This document shows, in pieces, positions 39,901-48,594 of a stretch of DNA of 64,000 nt. This DNA comes from Exiguobacterium undae DSM 14481 (GTDB taxonomy: Bacteria; Bacillota; Bacilli; Exiguobacteriales; Exiguobacteriaceae). The stretch is taken from positions 1,273,957-1,337,956 of the forward strand of contig NZ_KK211187.1 of NCBI RefSeq assembly GCF_000620805.1, given 5' to 3'. Both the position numbers and the translations under genes were made by a program. Each line of letters starts with the position of its first letter. Position 1 is the first letter of the stretch. The notes under the pieces are model-generated. The model was given only the letters and a program-made list of their open reading frames with translations. It had not been told where the DNA came from and ran no database searches.

Positions 39901-41286
39901 GCCCATGCCTATACGAAAGTCTTGTTCGGGGACGACTATGTCTACCGGGCGGGCACGATCGGTACGATTGCTGAAAAAACGGCGTATGGTTACGTCAAAG
40001 GGTACCAGTCTGAAAATGATCTTAATTACCGGAATGCCGAAGTAGACCGGCTGGTCAGTGGTGTGACCGGCGTCAAACGGACGACGGGGCAACACCCGGG
40101 CGGAATCATCGTTGTGCCGGATTACATGGACATCTATGACATCAGTCCGATTCAGTTTCCGGCGGACGACATGGGCTCCGAGTGGAAAACGACTCACTTT
40201 GACTTCCACTCGATTCACGATAATCTGCTGAAGCTCGATATCCTCGGACATGATGATCCGACGATGATCCGTATGTTACAGGATTTATCCGGACGCGATC
40301 CGAAAACGATTCCCGTCGATGATGCGGAAGTCATGAAGATCTTTAGTTCGACGGAATCGATTGGCGTGACGCCGGAACAGATTGACTCGAAAACCGGAAC
40401 ACTCGGGATTCCGGAGTTCGGGACAAAGTTTGTCCGTCAGATGCTGGAAGAAACGAAACCGACGACGTTCTCAGAGCTCGTCCAGATTTCCGGTCTGTCC
40501 CACGGGACGGACGTTTGGCTCGGAAATGCCAGTGAATTGATCTACAACGGAACGTGTGAACTGAAAGACGTCATCGGATGCCGGGATGATATCATGGTCT
40601 ACTTGATTTATGCGGGTCTTGAACCGTCGCTTGCCTTTAAAATCATGGAGTCGGTCCGAAAAGGAAAAGGACTTTCGATTGAGATGGAAGAAGCGATGAT
40701 TGAAAACCATGTGCCGCTCTGGTACATCGACTCATGCAAAAAAATCAAGTATATGTTCCCGAAAGCCCACGCCGCGGCATACGTTCTGATGGCTGTACGG
40801 ATTGCCTACTACAAAGTGCATCATCCGATGTACTATTACGCGTCGTACTTCACGGTCCGGGCCGGTGATTTCGATATCGGGGCAATGAACAAAGGGTCGG
40901 CTGCCGTCCGAAAAGTCTTACAAGACATCAAGGACAAGGGATTCGAAGCGACAGCGAAAGACAAAGGACTTTATACCGTTCTTGAAATCGCACTCGAGAT
41001 GATCGAACGCGGCTTTACATTCAACAAAGTGGATCTTTATAAATCAAGCGCGTCGGAGTTTCTGATTGACGGCGACACATTGTTACCGCCGTTTGATGCT
41101 GTGACCGGTCTTGGGACCAACGCGGCAAAACAGATTGTCGAAGCCCGAAAAGGGGGCGAATTCTTGTCAAAAGAAGATTTGCAAAAACGCGCTAAATTAT
41201 CAAAAACAATTATTGAAACACTCGATAATCTCGGTTGTCTAGAAGGTCTTCCGGATGAAAACCAACTCTCGTTATTTGACCTCTAA
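36991..41286 (+). CDS. polC: DNA polymerase III alpha subunit, Gram-positive PolC type
   Basis: Replicative polymerase with built-in proofreading. Domains: N-terminal and OB regions, a PHP segment with [12 protein letters not shown] near residue 330, the DEDD exonuclease inserted in it ([44 protein letters not shown]), then the polymerase with a Zn cluster (CPNCKESEF ... CKTCDVP), [12 protein letters not shown], and [17 protein letters not shown]. From ATG 36991 the protein is 1431 residues, close to B. subtilis PolC. The start is uncertain: ATG 36991 has no ribosome-binding site, while AGGAGGAGG at 36944-36952 points to an in-frame CTG at 36958. TTG 36928 is the longest option. Confidence 0.97.
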   Translation: MRVDTQQRMALLMSDLELPTGIVEEYFTDASLEKLRVQKATATWTFHIRIAQVLPQNVYQMFYSRLKSRYQQFAEVKLYLESEGRPDAKLFIDYWPYIVEDLADASSAMRNHLSRVLPEYRDHKLFIPVRSEPEAGFLKNDLCGEMQLLYGAYGFPKFNCEPVVQMDQTTQEALRNQVKQEDIEEAKRMLELQFKREQSRDDDEGPVDIRIGKPIQDEVVPIKTIQDEERRIAIRGLVFSAESRELRSGKTIFTFKLTDYTDSLVVKMFARDETDVKILSAIKKGMWIQVAGRVEFDTFLRDLCMMIAQLSEVKMELPADPWAGEKRVELHAHSQMSQMDAVMNVTKYVERAAAWGHPAVAITDHAGAQSFPDAYYAGKKNDIKILYGIEANVVNDGVQVAYHPVDQELEKATFVVFDVETTGLSAMYNKIIELAAVKIYDGDVIDKFEAFADPKHLLSATTIDLTGITDEMVRGKPDPEQVVKEFMDWAGDSILVAHNASFDIGFLNATLRSGGHDESLLPVIDTLELARVLMPSLKNHRLNTLAKRFDIELTQHHRAIYDAEATGYLMLKLLQMADEMFNMKTHLSLNREMGKDISRARPYHATVYAKNRTGLKNLYRLISLAHTKHVHRVVRTPRSQLVAHRDGLLIGSACDNGEVFDAALNKSDEDLAKVMRFYDFIEIQPPAMYGHLIEREIVQNELELRELIKKVIRVAEENDILPVATGNVHYLDQHDATYREVLIRTQGGANMLNMRKQLPPAHFRTTQEMMHDFKFLGPDLSERLVITNSQQVADWFENIDIIPKDLFTPKIEGADEEVRSLSYDMAHQIYGDVLPEIVEARLEKELKSIIGHGFAVIYLISHKLVKKSLDDGYLVGSRGSVGSSLVATMTEITEVNPLPPHYVCPNCKESEFFDDGSVGSGFDLPDKACKTCDVPLIKDGHDIPFETFLGFKGDKVPDIDLNFSGEYQPKAHAYTKVLFGDDYVYRAGTIGTIAEKTAYGYVKGYQSENDLNYRNAEVDRLVSGVTGVKRTTGQHPGGIIVVPDYMDIYDISPIQFPADDMGSEWKTTHFDFHSIHDNLLKLDILGHDDPTMIRMLQDLSGRDPKTIPVDDAEVMKIFSSTESIGVTPEQIDSKTGTLGIPEFGTKFVRQMLEETKPTTFSELVQISGLSHGTDVWLGNASELIYNGTCELKDVIGCRDDIMVYLIYAGLEPSLAFKIMESVRKGKGLSIEMEEAMIENHVPLWYIDSCKKIKYMFPKAHAAAYVLMAVRIAYYKVHHPMYYYASYFTVRAGDFDIGAMNKGSAAVRKVLQDIKDKGFEATAKDKGLYTVLEIALEMIERGFTFNKVDLYKSSASEFLIDGDTLLPPFDAVTGLGTNAAKQIVEARKGGEFLSKEDLQKRAKLSKTIIETLDNLGCLEGLPDENQLSLFDL

Positions 41287-41300
41287 AGCCTTGCGGATAC

Positions 41301-41329
41301 TTGCTTACACCGGTTCATTATGCTATATT
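41301..41329 (+). promoter_or_regulatory. Sigma-A-type promoter of the rimP-nusA-infB operon
   Basis: TTGCTT (41301-41306), 17-base spacer and TATATT (41324-41329) with extended -10 TGC. The 12 bases ending at the -10 (TTATGCTATATT) are identical to those at the rpsB promoter. Transcription would start about 41336 and give a leader of roughly 80 bases. Confidence 0.82.
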
Positions 41330-41362
41330 GAGTGAGGAAATGTTTTTTATACTACGACTTGG

Positions 41363-41401
41363 AAGGAGTAGGGGGACCTGCTCCTTTCTTGTTTGTTTTT
41401 T
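41363..41401 (+). terminator. Leader attenuator hairpin upstream of rimP
   Basis: AAGGAGTAGG (41363-41372) pairs with CCTGCTCCTT (41377-41386) around a GGGA loop, then an interrupted T-rich tail to 41401. It lies between the promoter and the first gene of its own operon, so it is an attenuator rather than an end-of-operon terminator. The broken T tract resembles NusA-dependent terminators. In B. subtilis NusA is known to autoregulate through termination in this leader. The CTCCTT arm could instead pair with the rimP ribosome-binding site at 41403-41409. Confidence 0.75.
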
Positions 41402-41415
41402 GAAGGAGGATGAAG

Positions 41416-41883
41416 ATGACGAACGTAACTGAGAAGGTCGAACTGCTCGCAAAACCGATCGTAGAACGAGAGGGGATGGAGCTTGTCGACGTCGAATTCG
41501 TCAAAGAGGGGGCGGATTGGTTCCTACGTGTCTCCATCGATAAGGAAGGTGGCGTTGACCTGGAAGACTGTGTCAACATCAATGAAAAGTTGTCGGAAGC
41601 GTTGAATCAAGACGATCCGATCGACGAACCCTACTATTTGGATGTTGCCAGCCCGGGTGCCGAACGACCGCTTAAAAAAACCGAGGATTTCGAGAAGGCG
41701 ATTGGGAAACATGTCTACATCAAGACCCATGATCCGGTCAAGGATGCAGTAGAATTCGAAGGAACCTTACTTTCGTATTCCGAGGAAATGCTTGAACTCG
41801 AAGTCCGTGTGAAGACACGCAAATTGAAAATTGAAATACCGGTGAACAAGATCGCGATGGCGCGGCTTGCGGTAGTGTTCTAA
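41416..41883 (+). CDS. rimP: Ribosome maturation factor RimP
   Basis: Assembly factor for the 30S subunit. The 155-residue protein has the N-terminal alpha/beta domain (EGMELVDVEFVKEGADWFLRV ... YYLDVASPGAERPLKKTEDF) and a C-terminal Sm-like domain (VEFEGTLLSYSEEMLELEV). ATG 41416 follows AAGGAGG with 6-base spacing; ATG 41410 would be right on it. It precedes nusA in the universal order. Confidence 0.96.
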   Translation: MTNVTEKVELLAKPIVEREGMELVDVEFVKEGADWFLRVSIDKEGGVDLEDCVNINEKLSEALNQDDPIDEPYYLDVASPGAERPLKKTEDFEKAIGKHVYIKTHDPVKDAVEFEGTLLSYSEEMLELEVRVKTRKLKIEIPVNKIAMARLAVVF

Positions 41884-41899
41884 GGAAAGGAAGAGAACG

Positions 41900-43024
41900 A
41901 TGGGACCACAGTTACTTGAAGCAATCGAACAAATCGCAAAAGAAAAAGAGATCGATAAAAATATCATCATCGATGCGCTGGAACAGGCATTGATTTCCGC
42001 TTACCGTCGCAATTTTGGAAAAGAGTCGGAGGCAGTGAAGGTCGAGTTCGACCAGAAAACCGGAGACATCCGTGTCTTTGCGCTCAAAGAAGTCGTCGAA
42101 CGGTTAACACAACCGGAAGAACAGCTTTCACTCGAAGAAGCGCATGAAATCGACCCGACGTATGAACTGGGCGATTTCCACAAGGTTGAAGTCACACCAG
42201 GTGATTTTGGACGGGTTGCAGCGCAGACGGCCAAACAAATCGTGACGCAAAAGATGCGTGAAGCCGAGCGAGAACGGATCTACAATCATTTCGCCGATCG
42301 TGAAGATGAGATCATGACGGGGATGGTCGAACGTCAAGATGCCCGCAATCTGTACGTCAATCTCGAAGGTATCGAGGCTGTTTTGACGACACACGAACAG
42401 ATGCCGAACGAACGCTTCGGGATTCGTGAATACATTAAAGTGTACGTCACGAAAGTGGATCCGATGGTCAAAGGGTCAGGCGCATCGATTCTTGTCTCGC
42501 GGACGCATCCAGGCTTGTTAAAACGTCTGTTTGAAATCGAAGTACCGGAAATCGCAAGCGGCGAAGTCGAAGTGAAATCAGTGGCACGTGAAGCTGGTGA
42601 TCGTTCAAAAATCGCAGTGGCTTCTGACGAAATCGATCCGGTCGGCGCATGTGTCGGTCAAAAGGGCGCACGTGTCCAACGGATCGTCAACGAGTTGAAC
42701 GGGGAAAAAATCGATATCGTCCGGTATTCGGATGATCCAAAAGAGTACGTTGCCAACGCTCTGAGCCCGGCACAAGTCGTTGCCGTCTATGTCAATGAGC
42801 CGGCGAAAGCAACAATCGTTGTCGTACCGGACTTCCAATTGTCACTCGCAATCGGGAAACGTGGTCAAAATGCCCGTCTTGCAGCGAAATTGACAGGATG
42901 GAAAATTGACATCAAGAGCGAATCGGAAGCGGAATCGATGGAACTCAAGGATGTGTTCTTGAAAGTCGAGCCGGCTTCAGAAGCAGTTGACATGGAAGCG
43001 GTCCAAGTCGAAGGCGAGGAATAA
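41900..43024 (+). CDS. nusA: Transcription termination/antitermination factor NusA
   Basis: RNA polymerase-binding factor affecting pausing and termination. The 374-residue protein has an N-terminal polymerase-binding domain, an S1 domain (about residues 135-200) and two KH domains (PVGACVGQKGARVQRIVNEL and LSLAIGKRGQNARLAAKLTG). It lacks the C-terminal acidic repeats of enteric NusA, as usual for Firmicutes. Possible autoregulator of the leader hairpin at 41363-41401. Confidence 0.98.
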   Translation: MGPQLLEAIEQIAKEKEIDKNIIIDALEQALISAYRRNFGKESEAVKVEFDQKTGDIRVFALKEVVERLTQPEEQLSLEEAHEIDPTYELGDFHKVEVTPGDFGRVAAQTAKQIVTQKMREAERERIYNHFADREDEIMTGMVERQDARNLYVNLEGIEAVLTTHEQMPNERFGIREYIKVYVTKVDPMVKGSGASILVSRTHPGLLKRLFEIEVPEIASGEVEVKSVAREAGDRSKIAVASDEIDPVGACVGQKGARVQRIVNELNGEKIDIVRYSDDPKEYVANALSPAQVVAVYVNEPAKATIVVVPDFQLSLAIGKRGQNARLAAKLTGWKIDIKSESEAESMELKDVFLKVEPASEAVDMEAVQVEGEE

Positions 43025-43027
43025 TTC

Positions 43028-43297
43028 GTGCAAAAGAAGGTACCATTACGTAAATGTGTCATCACACAAGAAATGCGTCCTAAAAAAGACTTAATTCGGG
43101 TCGTCCGGACACCTGACAGTGAGGTTGTCGTCGATCTTAATGGTAAAATGAATGGGCGAGGCGCCTATTTGACGAAAGATGCCACTGTCATTGCGACAGC
43201 AAAAAAGAAACGCACACTCGATCATCATCTGAAAGTCAAGACGACAGATGCATTATACGATCAATTGCTTGCGATCGCGGGAGGTACACATGAGTAA
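43028..43297 (+). CDS. ylxR: YlxR family RNA-binding protein (RnpM)
   Basis: Small (89 residues) basic protein with the DUF448 pattern [23 protein letters not shown] and [11 protein letters not shown]. Members of this family, renamed RnpM in B. subtilis, have been reported to modulate RNase P. The start is GTG 43028, three bases after nusA and with only weak upstream purines, so translation may be coupled. It overlaps ylxQ by 8 bases. Confidence 0.92.
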   Translation: MQKKVPLRKCVITQEMRPKKDLIRVVRTPDSEVVVDLNGKMNGRGAYLTKDATVIATAKKKRTLDHHLKVKTTDALYDQLLAIAGGTHE

Positions 43298-43592
43298 ATG
43301 GGAATCGCTCCTTGGTCTCGCGAACCGAGCGCGGAAAGTGACGACTGGAGAAGAACTCGTACTGAAAGAAGTACGAGGGGGACAAGCCAAACTCGTCCTC
43401 TTAGCAGCAGATGCGGGGGCTGCCACGCGTAAGAAAGTGACGGATAAATGTACAAGTTATCGTGTTCCGTACATTGAAGTCGGAGATCGAAACATTCTTG
43501 GACATGCACTTGGGAAAGACGCGCGTGTTGTCGTGTCAGTCAATGAAGCCGGATTTGCGAAAAAGCTAACGGAACTCCTCTCGAACGATTAA
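43290..43592 (+). CDS. ylxQ: L7Ae-family RNA-binding protein YlxQ
   Basis: A 100-residue protein of the ribosomal L7Ae/L30e/S12e/Gadd45 family, relatives of which bind kink-turn RNA. Motifs: [40 protein letters not shown] and [20 protein letters not shown] 43290 follows GGGAGG. It sits between ylxR and infB as in B. subtilis. Confidence 0.93.
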   Translation: MSKWESLLGLANRARKVTTGEELVLKEVRGGQAKLVLLAADAGAATRKKVTDKCTSYRVPYIEVGDRNILGHALGKDARVVVSVNEAGFAKKLTELLSND

Positions 43593-43607
43593 CTGGAGGT
43601 GGATCTT

Positions 43608-45776
43608 TTGGGTAAACGTGTATACGAATTCGCGAAAGAACAGAACGTAACGAGTAAGCAGGTCATCGCCCAGCTCGAAAAACTGGAAAAACCGGTCAAG
43701 AACCATATGGCGGTTTTAGATGAACAGACAGTACAGCAACTCGACAAAGTATTTAATCCCGAGAAACATCGGGTCCAAAAAACGGAGGCTCCAAAACAAG
43801 TGAAATCAGATAATAAACCGAACAGACCAGGAACATCTAACAAACCAGCAGGGAACCAATCACGTAATACAAAAGGCGGACGTCCAGAATTCGGCAACCG
43901 CAACAACCGTGGCGGCAAACGTCGTCCACAGAAAAAAGCAGAACCACGCAAATTAGAAGTAGCAGATCCAAATTCAAAATCAAGTCAACGAAAAGCGGCA
44001 CGTCGTGCGCAAGAAGAAGCGATGGCGAACGTCGTTCAATACGCGGATAACTTGACGGTCGGCGAACTCGCTGAAAAAATGGACAAAAAACCAAACGAAC
44101 TCATCATGAAATTGATGGGAATGGGTGTCATGGCGACAATTAACCAAGATCTCGATGATGAGACGGTTGAATTGCTTGCATCTGACTTCGGATTCGAAGT
44201 CGAGAAAACAGTTAAAGTCGATGAAACAGACTTTGATGCATATGAACTGAACCTCGATAACTACGAATTGTCAGAACGTCCACCGGTCGTTACGATCATG
44301 GGACACGTTGACCACGGTAAAACGACATTGCTTGACTCGATCCGAAACACAAAAGTCACAGCAGGCGAAGCCGGCGGAATCACGCAGCACATCGGTGCGT
44401 ACCAAGTTGAAATCGAAGGAAAGAAAATCACGTTCCTCGATACACCAGGTCACGCCGCCTTTACAACAATGCGGGCACGTGGGGCAGATGTCACCGACAT
44501 CGCCATCATCGTCGTCGCAGCAGATGACGGTGTCATGCCGCAGACGGAAGAAGCCATCAGTCATGCGAAGGCAGCCGGAGTTCCCATCATCGTTGCTGTC
44601 AACAAGATGGATAAAGAAGGCGCAAATCCGGACCGTGTCAAACAAGAATTGACGGAGTTCGAACTCGTAGCTGAAGACTGGGGCGGCGACACGATCTTCG
44701 TACCTGTTTCAGCACTAAAAGGCGACGGAATCGATGAGTTGCTTGAGATGATTCTGCTTGTCTCAGAAGTTCAAGAATACAAATCAACACCTGACATGCA
44801 CGGACGCGGAACGGTCATCGAAGCGAAACTCGACAAAGGACGTGGACCGGTCGCAACATTGCTCGTCCAACACGGAACACTTCGTGTCGGCGATCCAATC
44901 GTCGTCGGTCACACATTCGGTCGGATCCGGGCGATGGTCAACGATATCGGTCGTCGTGTCAAAGAAGTCGGTCCGTCGACACCAATCGAAATCACAGGAT
45001 TAAACGATGTGCCAAAAGCGGGCGATCAATTCTTTGCGTTTGAAGACGAGAAAAAAGCACGTCAAATCGGTGAAGCACGTTACCAACGTGAAATCGAAGC
45101 GCAACGTCGTGATTCAGCGAAAGTCAGCTTAGAAGATCTCTTCGACCGCATCAAAGAAGGCGAAGTCAAAGACCTCAACATCATCATCAAAGGTGACGTT
45201 CAAGGTTCTGTCGAAGCCCTTGCCGGTTCACTCAAGAAAATTGATGTCGAAGGTGCTAAAATCAACATCGTTCACTCGGGTGTCGGTGCGATCACAGAAG
45301 GTGATGTCATCTTGGCTTCAGCAGCTAACGCCATCATCATCGGCTTTAACGTCCGTCCGGATGGTAACGCCAAGTCAATGGCAGACCAAGAGAAGGTTGA
45401 GATTCGTCTCCACAAGATCATCTATAACGCGATTGAAGAAATCGAACAAGCGATGAAAGGTCTCCTTGATCCTGAATTCGTTGAGAAAATTATCGGTCAA
45501 GCGGAAGTTCGTGACGTCATCAAAGTCTCGAAAGTCGGAACAATTGCCGGTGGTTATGTCACTGAAGGTAAGCTGACTCGTTCAGCAGGTGTCCGTGTTG
45601 TCCGTGACAGCATCGTCATCTACGAAGGAAAACTCGATACGTTACGCCGCTTCAAAGACGATGTCAAAGAAGTTGCTGCCGGGTACGAGTGTGGGATCAA
45701 GATTGAGCGTTACGACGATATCAAAGTAGACGATGTCATCGAAGCGTTCGTCATGGAAGAAGTCAAACGGAAGTAA
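43608..45776 (+). CDS. infB: Translation initiation factor IF-2
   Basis: GTPase that brings fMet-tRNA to the 30S subunit. TTG 43608 is chosen because CTGGAGG ends 8 bases upstream and the protein then starts [17 protein letters not shown], matching IF-2 N termini. A basic, Asn/Arg-rich disordered stretch (about residues 60-140) precedes the IF2N domain. The G domain has [30 protein letters not shown] and NKMD. C-terminal domains complete 722 residues. GTG 43599 is an unlikely alternative. Confidence 0.98.
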   Translation: MGKRVYEFAKEQNVTSKQVIAQLEKLEKPVKNHMAVLDEQTVQQLDKVFNPEKHRVQKTEAPKQVKSDNKPNRPGTSNKPAGNQSRNTKGGRPEFGNRNNRGGKRRPQKKAEPRKLEVADPNSKSSQRKAARRAQEEAMANVVQYADNLTVGELAEKMDKKPNELIMKLMGMGVMATINQDLDDETVELLASDFGFEVEKTVKVDETDFDAYELNLDNYELSERPPVVTIMGHVDHGKTTLLDSIRNTKVTAGEAGGITQHIGAYQVEIEGKKITFLDTPGHAAFTTMRARGADVTDIAIIVVAADDGVMPQTEEAISHAKAAGVPIIVAVNKMDKEGANPDRVKQELTEFELVAEDWGGDTIFVPVSALKGDGIDELLEMILLVSEVQEYKSTPDMHGRGTVIEAKLDKGRGPVATLLVQHGTLRVGDPIVVGHTFGRIRAMVNDIGRRVKEVGPSTPIEITGLNDVPKAGDQFFAFEDEKKARQIGEARYQREIEAQRRDSAKVSLEDLFDRIKEGEVKDLNIIIKGDVQGSVEALAGSLKKIDVEGAKINIVHSGVGAITEGDVILASAANAIIIGFNVRPDGNAKSMADQEKVEIRLHKIIYNAIEEIEQAMKGLLDPEFVEKIIGQAEVRDVIKVSKVGTIAGGYVTEGKLTRSAGVRVVRDSIVIYEGKLDTLRRFKDDVKEVAAGYECGIKIERYDDIKVDDVIEAFVMEEVKRK

Positions 45777-45812
45777 CAGAACGGATCAGAATCCGAACTG
45801 GAGGGGTATAGA

Positions 45813-46154
45813 ATGAGCGTACGTTCAAATCGTGTAGCAGAACAGGTGCGTAAGGAAATTACGCAGATGTTGATTAAAGATGTGAACGATCCACGGGTCA
45901 AGGCGGTTACGGTAACAGGTGTTGAAGTCACCGGTGACTTGCAACAAGCAACGATCTTTTATTCGGTGCTCGGTGATGAAACAGTGCGTGAAGAAGCACG
46001 GGTTGGTCTTGAAAAATCAAAAGGGTTCATGCGTAAAGAAATCGGATCACGGATTCGTTTACGGAAGACACCTGAATTGATTTTTGAGATTGACACATCA
46101 GTCGAGTACGGATCACGAATCGACGAGTTGCTCCGGAACTTGAACAAGGATTAA
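45813..46154 (+). CDS. rbfA: Ribosome-binding factor A
   Basis: 30S maturation factor with a KH-like fold. The 113-residue protein shows RVAEQVRKEITQMLIKDVNDPRV, VTVTGVEVTGDLQQATIFYSVLG and RKTPELIFEIDTSVEYGSRIDELL. GGAGGGG precedes the ATG. In B. subtilis ylxP lies between infB and rbfA; here the gap is only 36 bases. Confidence 0.97.
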   Translation: MSVRSNRVAEQVRKEITQMLIKDVNDPRVKAVTVTGVEVTGDLQQATIFYSVLGDETVREEARVGLEKSKGFMRKEIGSRIRLRKTPELIFEIDTSVEYGSRIDELLRNLNKD

Positions 46155-46161
46155 ACAGGAC

Positions 46162-46193
46162 AAGGGCAACCACAGGCGTGGTTGCCCTTTTTT
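46162..46193 (+). terminator. Intrinsic terminator after rbfA
   Basis: AAGGGCAACCAC (46162-46173) and GTGGTTGCCCTT (46178-46189) form a perfect 12-bp stem with a four-base loop and a T run. Its T tract runs almost directly into the truB ribosome-binding site, so truB depends on read-through or on an unrecognised promoter. Confidence 0.93.
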
Positions 46194-46210
46194 AGGAGGG
46201 AATGAATAAG

Positions 46211-47119
46211 ATGGAACCAATAGGTGTATTACCGTTAGATAAGCCGGCCGGCATGACGAGCCATGATTGTGTGTTTCGATTGCGTCGTCTTTTTCAAACC
46301 AAAAAAGTGGGGCATACGGGTACGCTTGATCCGGAAGTGACGGGTGTTTTACCGATCTGTCTCGGACGAGCGACGAAGCTCGCCCGCTTTATTACAGATG
46401 AAGGAAAACGCTATGCAGCGGAAGTGACGATCGGGTACGCGACGACGACGGAAGATGCGCACGGCGAGACCGTTCGGGAAACACCGGTCGAACCGGGCGC
46501 CATTTCACAGGAAGACATTGACGGGATCTTACAACAGCTGACCGGTCAATTGGAACAGACACCACCTTATTATTCGGCTGTCAAAGTGAACGGGAAAAAA
46601 TTGTACGAATATGCCCGTAAAGGAATTGAAGTCGAACGCCCGACACGCATCGTCCAAATCGATACGCTCGAGCGGACGTCCGAAGTGACCTTTGAACAAA
46701 ACGTCTGTCGTTTCCGGATCGAGATTGCTTGTGGAAAAGGAACGTATATCCGGACACTTGCCGTAGAGATTGGCGAACGTTTAGGATACGCCGCTCATAT
46801 GAGCGACCTCAGACGGACGAGTTCAGGTGCGATGTCTGAAACAGAGGCAGTAACGCTTGCGACACTGGAAGCATGCGAAACGGTTGAAGAACGAATGCAA
46901 TACGTGTTACCGATTGAACAGGTCATTCAAAAATGGCCCCGCTTGACGGTTGATGCGGAAACAGCAGGGCGTGTGCTCAACGGTGGTAAACTATCAGGCA
47001 TTCCGGTCGAATTTGATCGGTTTACTGTCTATAATGAAGAAGGAACACCATTGGCAATTTATCGGCTCGATCCGGATATCAAGATGGGACGCGTCGAGGT
47101 CATGCTACAAATCGATTAG
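46211..47119 (+). CDS. truB: tRNA pseudouridine-55 synthase TruB
   Basis: Makes the T-loop pseudouridine in tRNA. The 302-residue protein has GVLPLDKPAGMTSHDCV, the catalytic Asp in GHTGTLDPEVTGVLPI, and YSAVKVNGKKLYEYARKGIEVERP. ATG 46211 is about 10 bases from AGGAGGG; ATG 46202 is only 1 base from it. Followed by ribF. Confidence 0.97.
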   Translation: MEPIGVLPLDKPAGMTSHDCVFRLRRLFQTKKVGHTGTLDPEVTGVLPICLGRATKLARFITDEGKRYAAEVTIGYATTTEDAHGETVRETPVEPGAISQEDIDGILQQLTGQLEQTPPYYSAVKVNGKKLYEYARKGIEVERPTRIVQIDTLERTSEVTFEQNVCRFRIEIACGKGTYIRTLAVEIGERLGYAAHMSDLRRTSSGAMSETEAVTLATLEACETVEERMQYVLPIEQVIQKWPRLTVDAETAGRVLNGGKLSGIPVEFDRFTVYNEEGTPLAIYRLDPDIKMGRVEVMLQID

Positions 47120-47135
47120 GATCGGAGAGATCAGA

Positions 47136-48065
47136 ATGGACATCATTCATTTAACATATCCAGAAAGACCGGTGGAGGATCCGGCGGTCATCGCATTAGG
47201 TTTTTTTGATGGCGTGCATCTTGGACATCAGCAGGTGTTGCAAGAAGCTTTAACAGAAGGGCGAAAACGAAACGTTCCGGTTGCGGTCATGACGTTTGAT
47301 CCCCATCCAAAACAAGTGCTCGGTCAGGGAACGGAGCAGGTTCGCTACATTACTCCACTCGACCGGAAACTCGAAAAGATGAAACAACTTGGAATCGATC
47401 GTGTCTATGTCATTGAGTTCACCGTGGCATTCTCTGAACTCTCTCCCCAAGAATTCGTCGATCAATATCTGATTGCTGCAGGTGCAGTTCATATCGTCGC
47501 CGGTTTTGATTACTCATATGGTCGGTTTGGAGCCGGAAAGATGGCGACGCTCGATTTTCACAGCCGGGGACGATTTGATCATACGATTGTATCGGAACAT
47601 CAAGCGCAGGATGAAAAAATCAGTTCGACACGGATTCGCCAGTTGCTCGCTGCGGGAGCTGTCTCAGAAGCGGCTACGTTGTTGGGTGAACCGTACCAAA
47701 CAAAAGGAATCGTCATTCACGGGGACGCGAGAGGCAGACAAATCGGGTTTCCGACAGCAAACATCCGTCCCGAATTTGCCTACGTCATCCCTAAACTGGG
47801 TGTCTATGCGACGTTTGTTCATTTAGAAGACGGACGAAAATATCCGGCGATGACAAACATCGGACGCCGTCCAACGTTTTATGAAACGGGAGAAGTCAGC
47901 ATCGAAACACACCTGTTACAATTTGATGAAGATTTGTATGGGCAGGAACTAAAACTCGAATGGATGGCCTACTTACGGGACGAACAAGCGTTTGACGGTA
48001 TCGAGAGCTTAAAAAACCAGCTCGCACACGATAAAATTGAAGCAATGCAGGCATTAACGGTTTGA
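47136..48065 (+). CDS. ribF: Bifunctional riboflavin kinase/FAD synthetase
   Basis: Converts riboflavin to FMN and FAD. The N-terminal nucleotidyltransferase has GFFDGVHLGHQQVL and ISSTRIRQLLAAG. The C-terminal flavokinase has GIVIHGDARGRQIGFPTANI (about residues 190-215). Length is 309 residues from ATG 47136. The rpsO promoter's TTGACA overlaps its stop codon. Confidence 0.97.
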   Translation: MDIIHLTYPERPVEDPAVIALGFFDGVHLGHQQVLQEALTEGRKRNVPVAVMTFDPHPKQVLGQGTEQVRYITPLDRKLEKMKQLGIDRVYVIEFTVAFSELSPQEFVDQYLIAAGAVHIVAGFDYSYGRFGAGKMATLDFHSRGRFDHTIVSEHQAQDEKISSTRIRQLLAAGAVSEAATLLGEPYQTKGIVIHGDARGRQIGFPTANIRPEFAYVIPKLGVYATFVHLEDGRKYPAMTNIGRRPTFYETGEVSIETHLLQFDEDLYGQELKLEWMAYLRDEQAFDGIESLKNQLAHDKIEAMQALTV

Positions 48066-48090
48066 CAGACGGTCATCGGTTCGATATGAT
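48062..48090 (+). promoter_or_regulatory. Consensus sigma-A promoter of rpsO
   Basis: TTGACA (48062-48067), 17-base spacer, TATGAT (48085-48090). The -35 overlaps the ribF stop codon (TGA at 48063-48065). Confidence 0.9.
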
Positions 48091-48096
48091 GAGTCA

Positions 48097-48153
48097 GTAC
48101 GAATACGTACAGCCGGTTGGCTTGGCATCAGGTCTCACCATCCGATGCTCGGC
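48097..48153 (+). promoter_or_regulatory. Structured rpsO 5' leader
   Basis: The leader can fold into a hairpin GTACG/CGTAC (48097-48110) and a larger one GCATC (48125-48129)/GATGC (48144-48148), with flanking GCCG/CGGC able to close it into a junction. S15 leaders in Bacillaceae are known to bind S15 and autoregulate. The pattern is compatible, but I cannot confirm a named motif. Confidence 0.45.
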
Positions 48154-48188
48154 AACACGGTCATTCAAAAGATGGAGGTGGAGTGACA

Positions 48189-48458
48189 ATGGCACTCACT
48201 AAAGAACGTAAAAACGAAATTATCGAAGCTTATGCTACGAAACAAGGCGATACTGGTTCGCCGGAAGTACAAGTTGCTGTTTTAACTGAACAGATCACAA
48301 CTTTAAACGATCACTTACGTACACACAAAAAGGATCACCACTCACGTCGTGGTCTCTTGAAAATGGTTGGTCGTCGCCGTAACTTGCTCACATACCTTCG
48401 TAACAAGGATGTTTCACGTTACCGTTCATTGATCGAGCGTCTTGGTCTTCGTCGCTAA
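48189..48458 (+). CDS. rpsO: 30S ribosomal protein S15
   Basis: Small-subunit protein of 89 residues. It has [44 protein letters not shown] and the terminal [16 protein letters not shown] 48189 follows GGAGGTGG. A terminator follows, then pnp, the conserved rpsO-pnp pair. Confidence 0.99.
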   Translation: MALTKERKNEIIEAYATKQGDTGSPEVQVAVLTEQITTLNDHLRTHKKDHHSRRGLLKMVGRRRNLLTYLRNKDVSRYRSLIERLGLRR

Positions 48459-48475
48459 TCGGAACAGATCAACAA

Positions 48476-48511
48476 GGAAGCAGGAGCATCGTCTCCGGCT
48501 TCTTTTTTTTT
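48476..48511 (+). terminator. Intrinsic terminator after rpsO
   Basis: GAAGC (48477-48481) pairs with GCTTC (48498-48502) and GGAG with CTCC inside, then a long T run. Confidence 0.9.
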
Positions 48512-48527
48512 GCCGATTCATGGACAT

Positions 48528-48555
48528 TTGACGTCAGAACATCCATAATTAGATT
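48528..48555 (+). promoter_or_regulatory. Possible pnp promoter
   Basis: TTGACG (48528-48533), 16-base spacer and TAGATT (48550-48555) just downstream of the rpsO terminator. Confidence 0.55.
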
Positions 48556-48594
48556 TGAATGAAAAAACGGATAGAAGTGAGAGGGGATTTGTGC

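Noticed and set aside
46950-47135. Upstream extension of RibF within truB
   Set aside because: Out-of-family sequence read from the truB gene in another frame; a good GGAGAGA site precedes ATG 47136.
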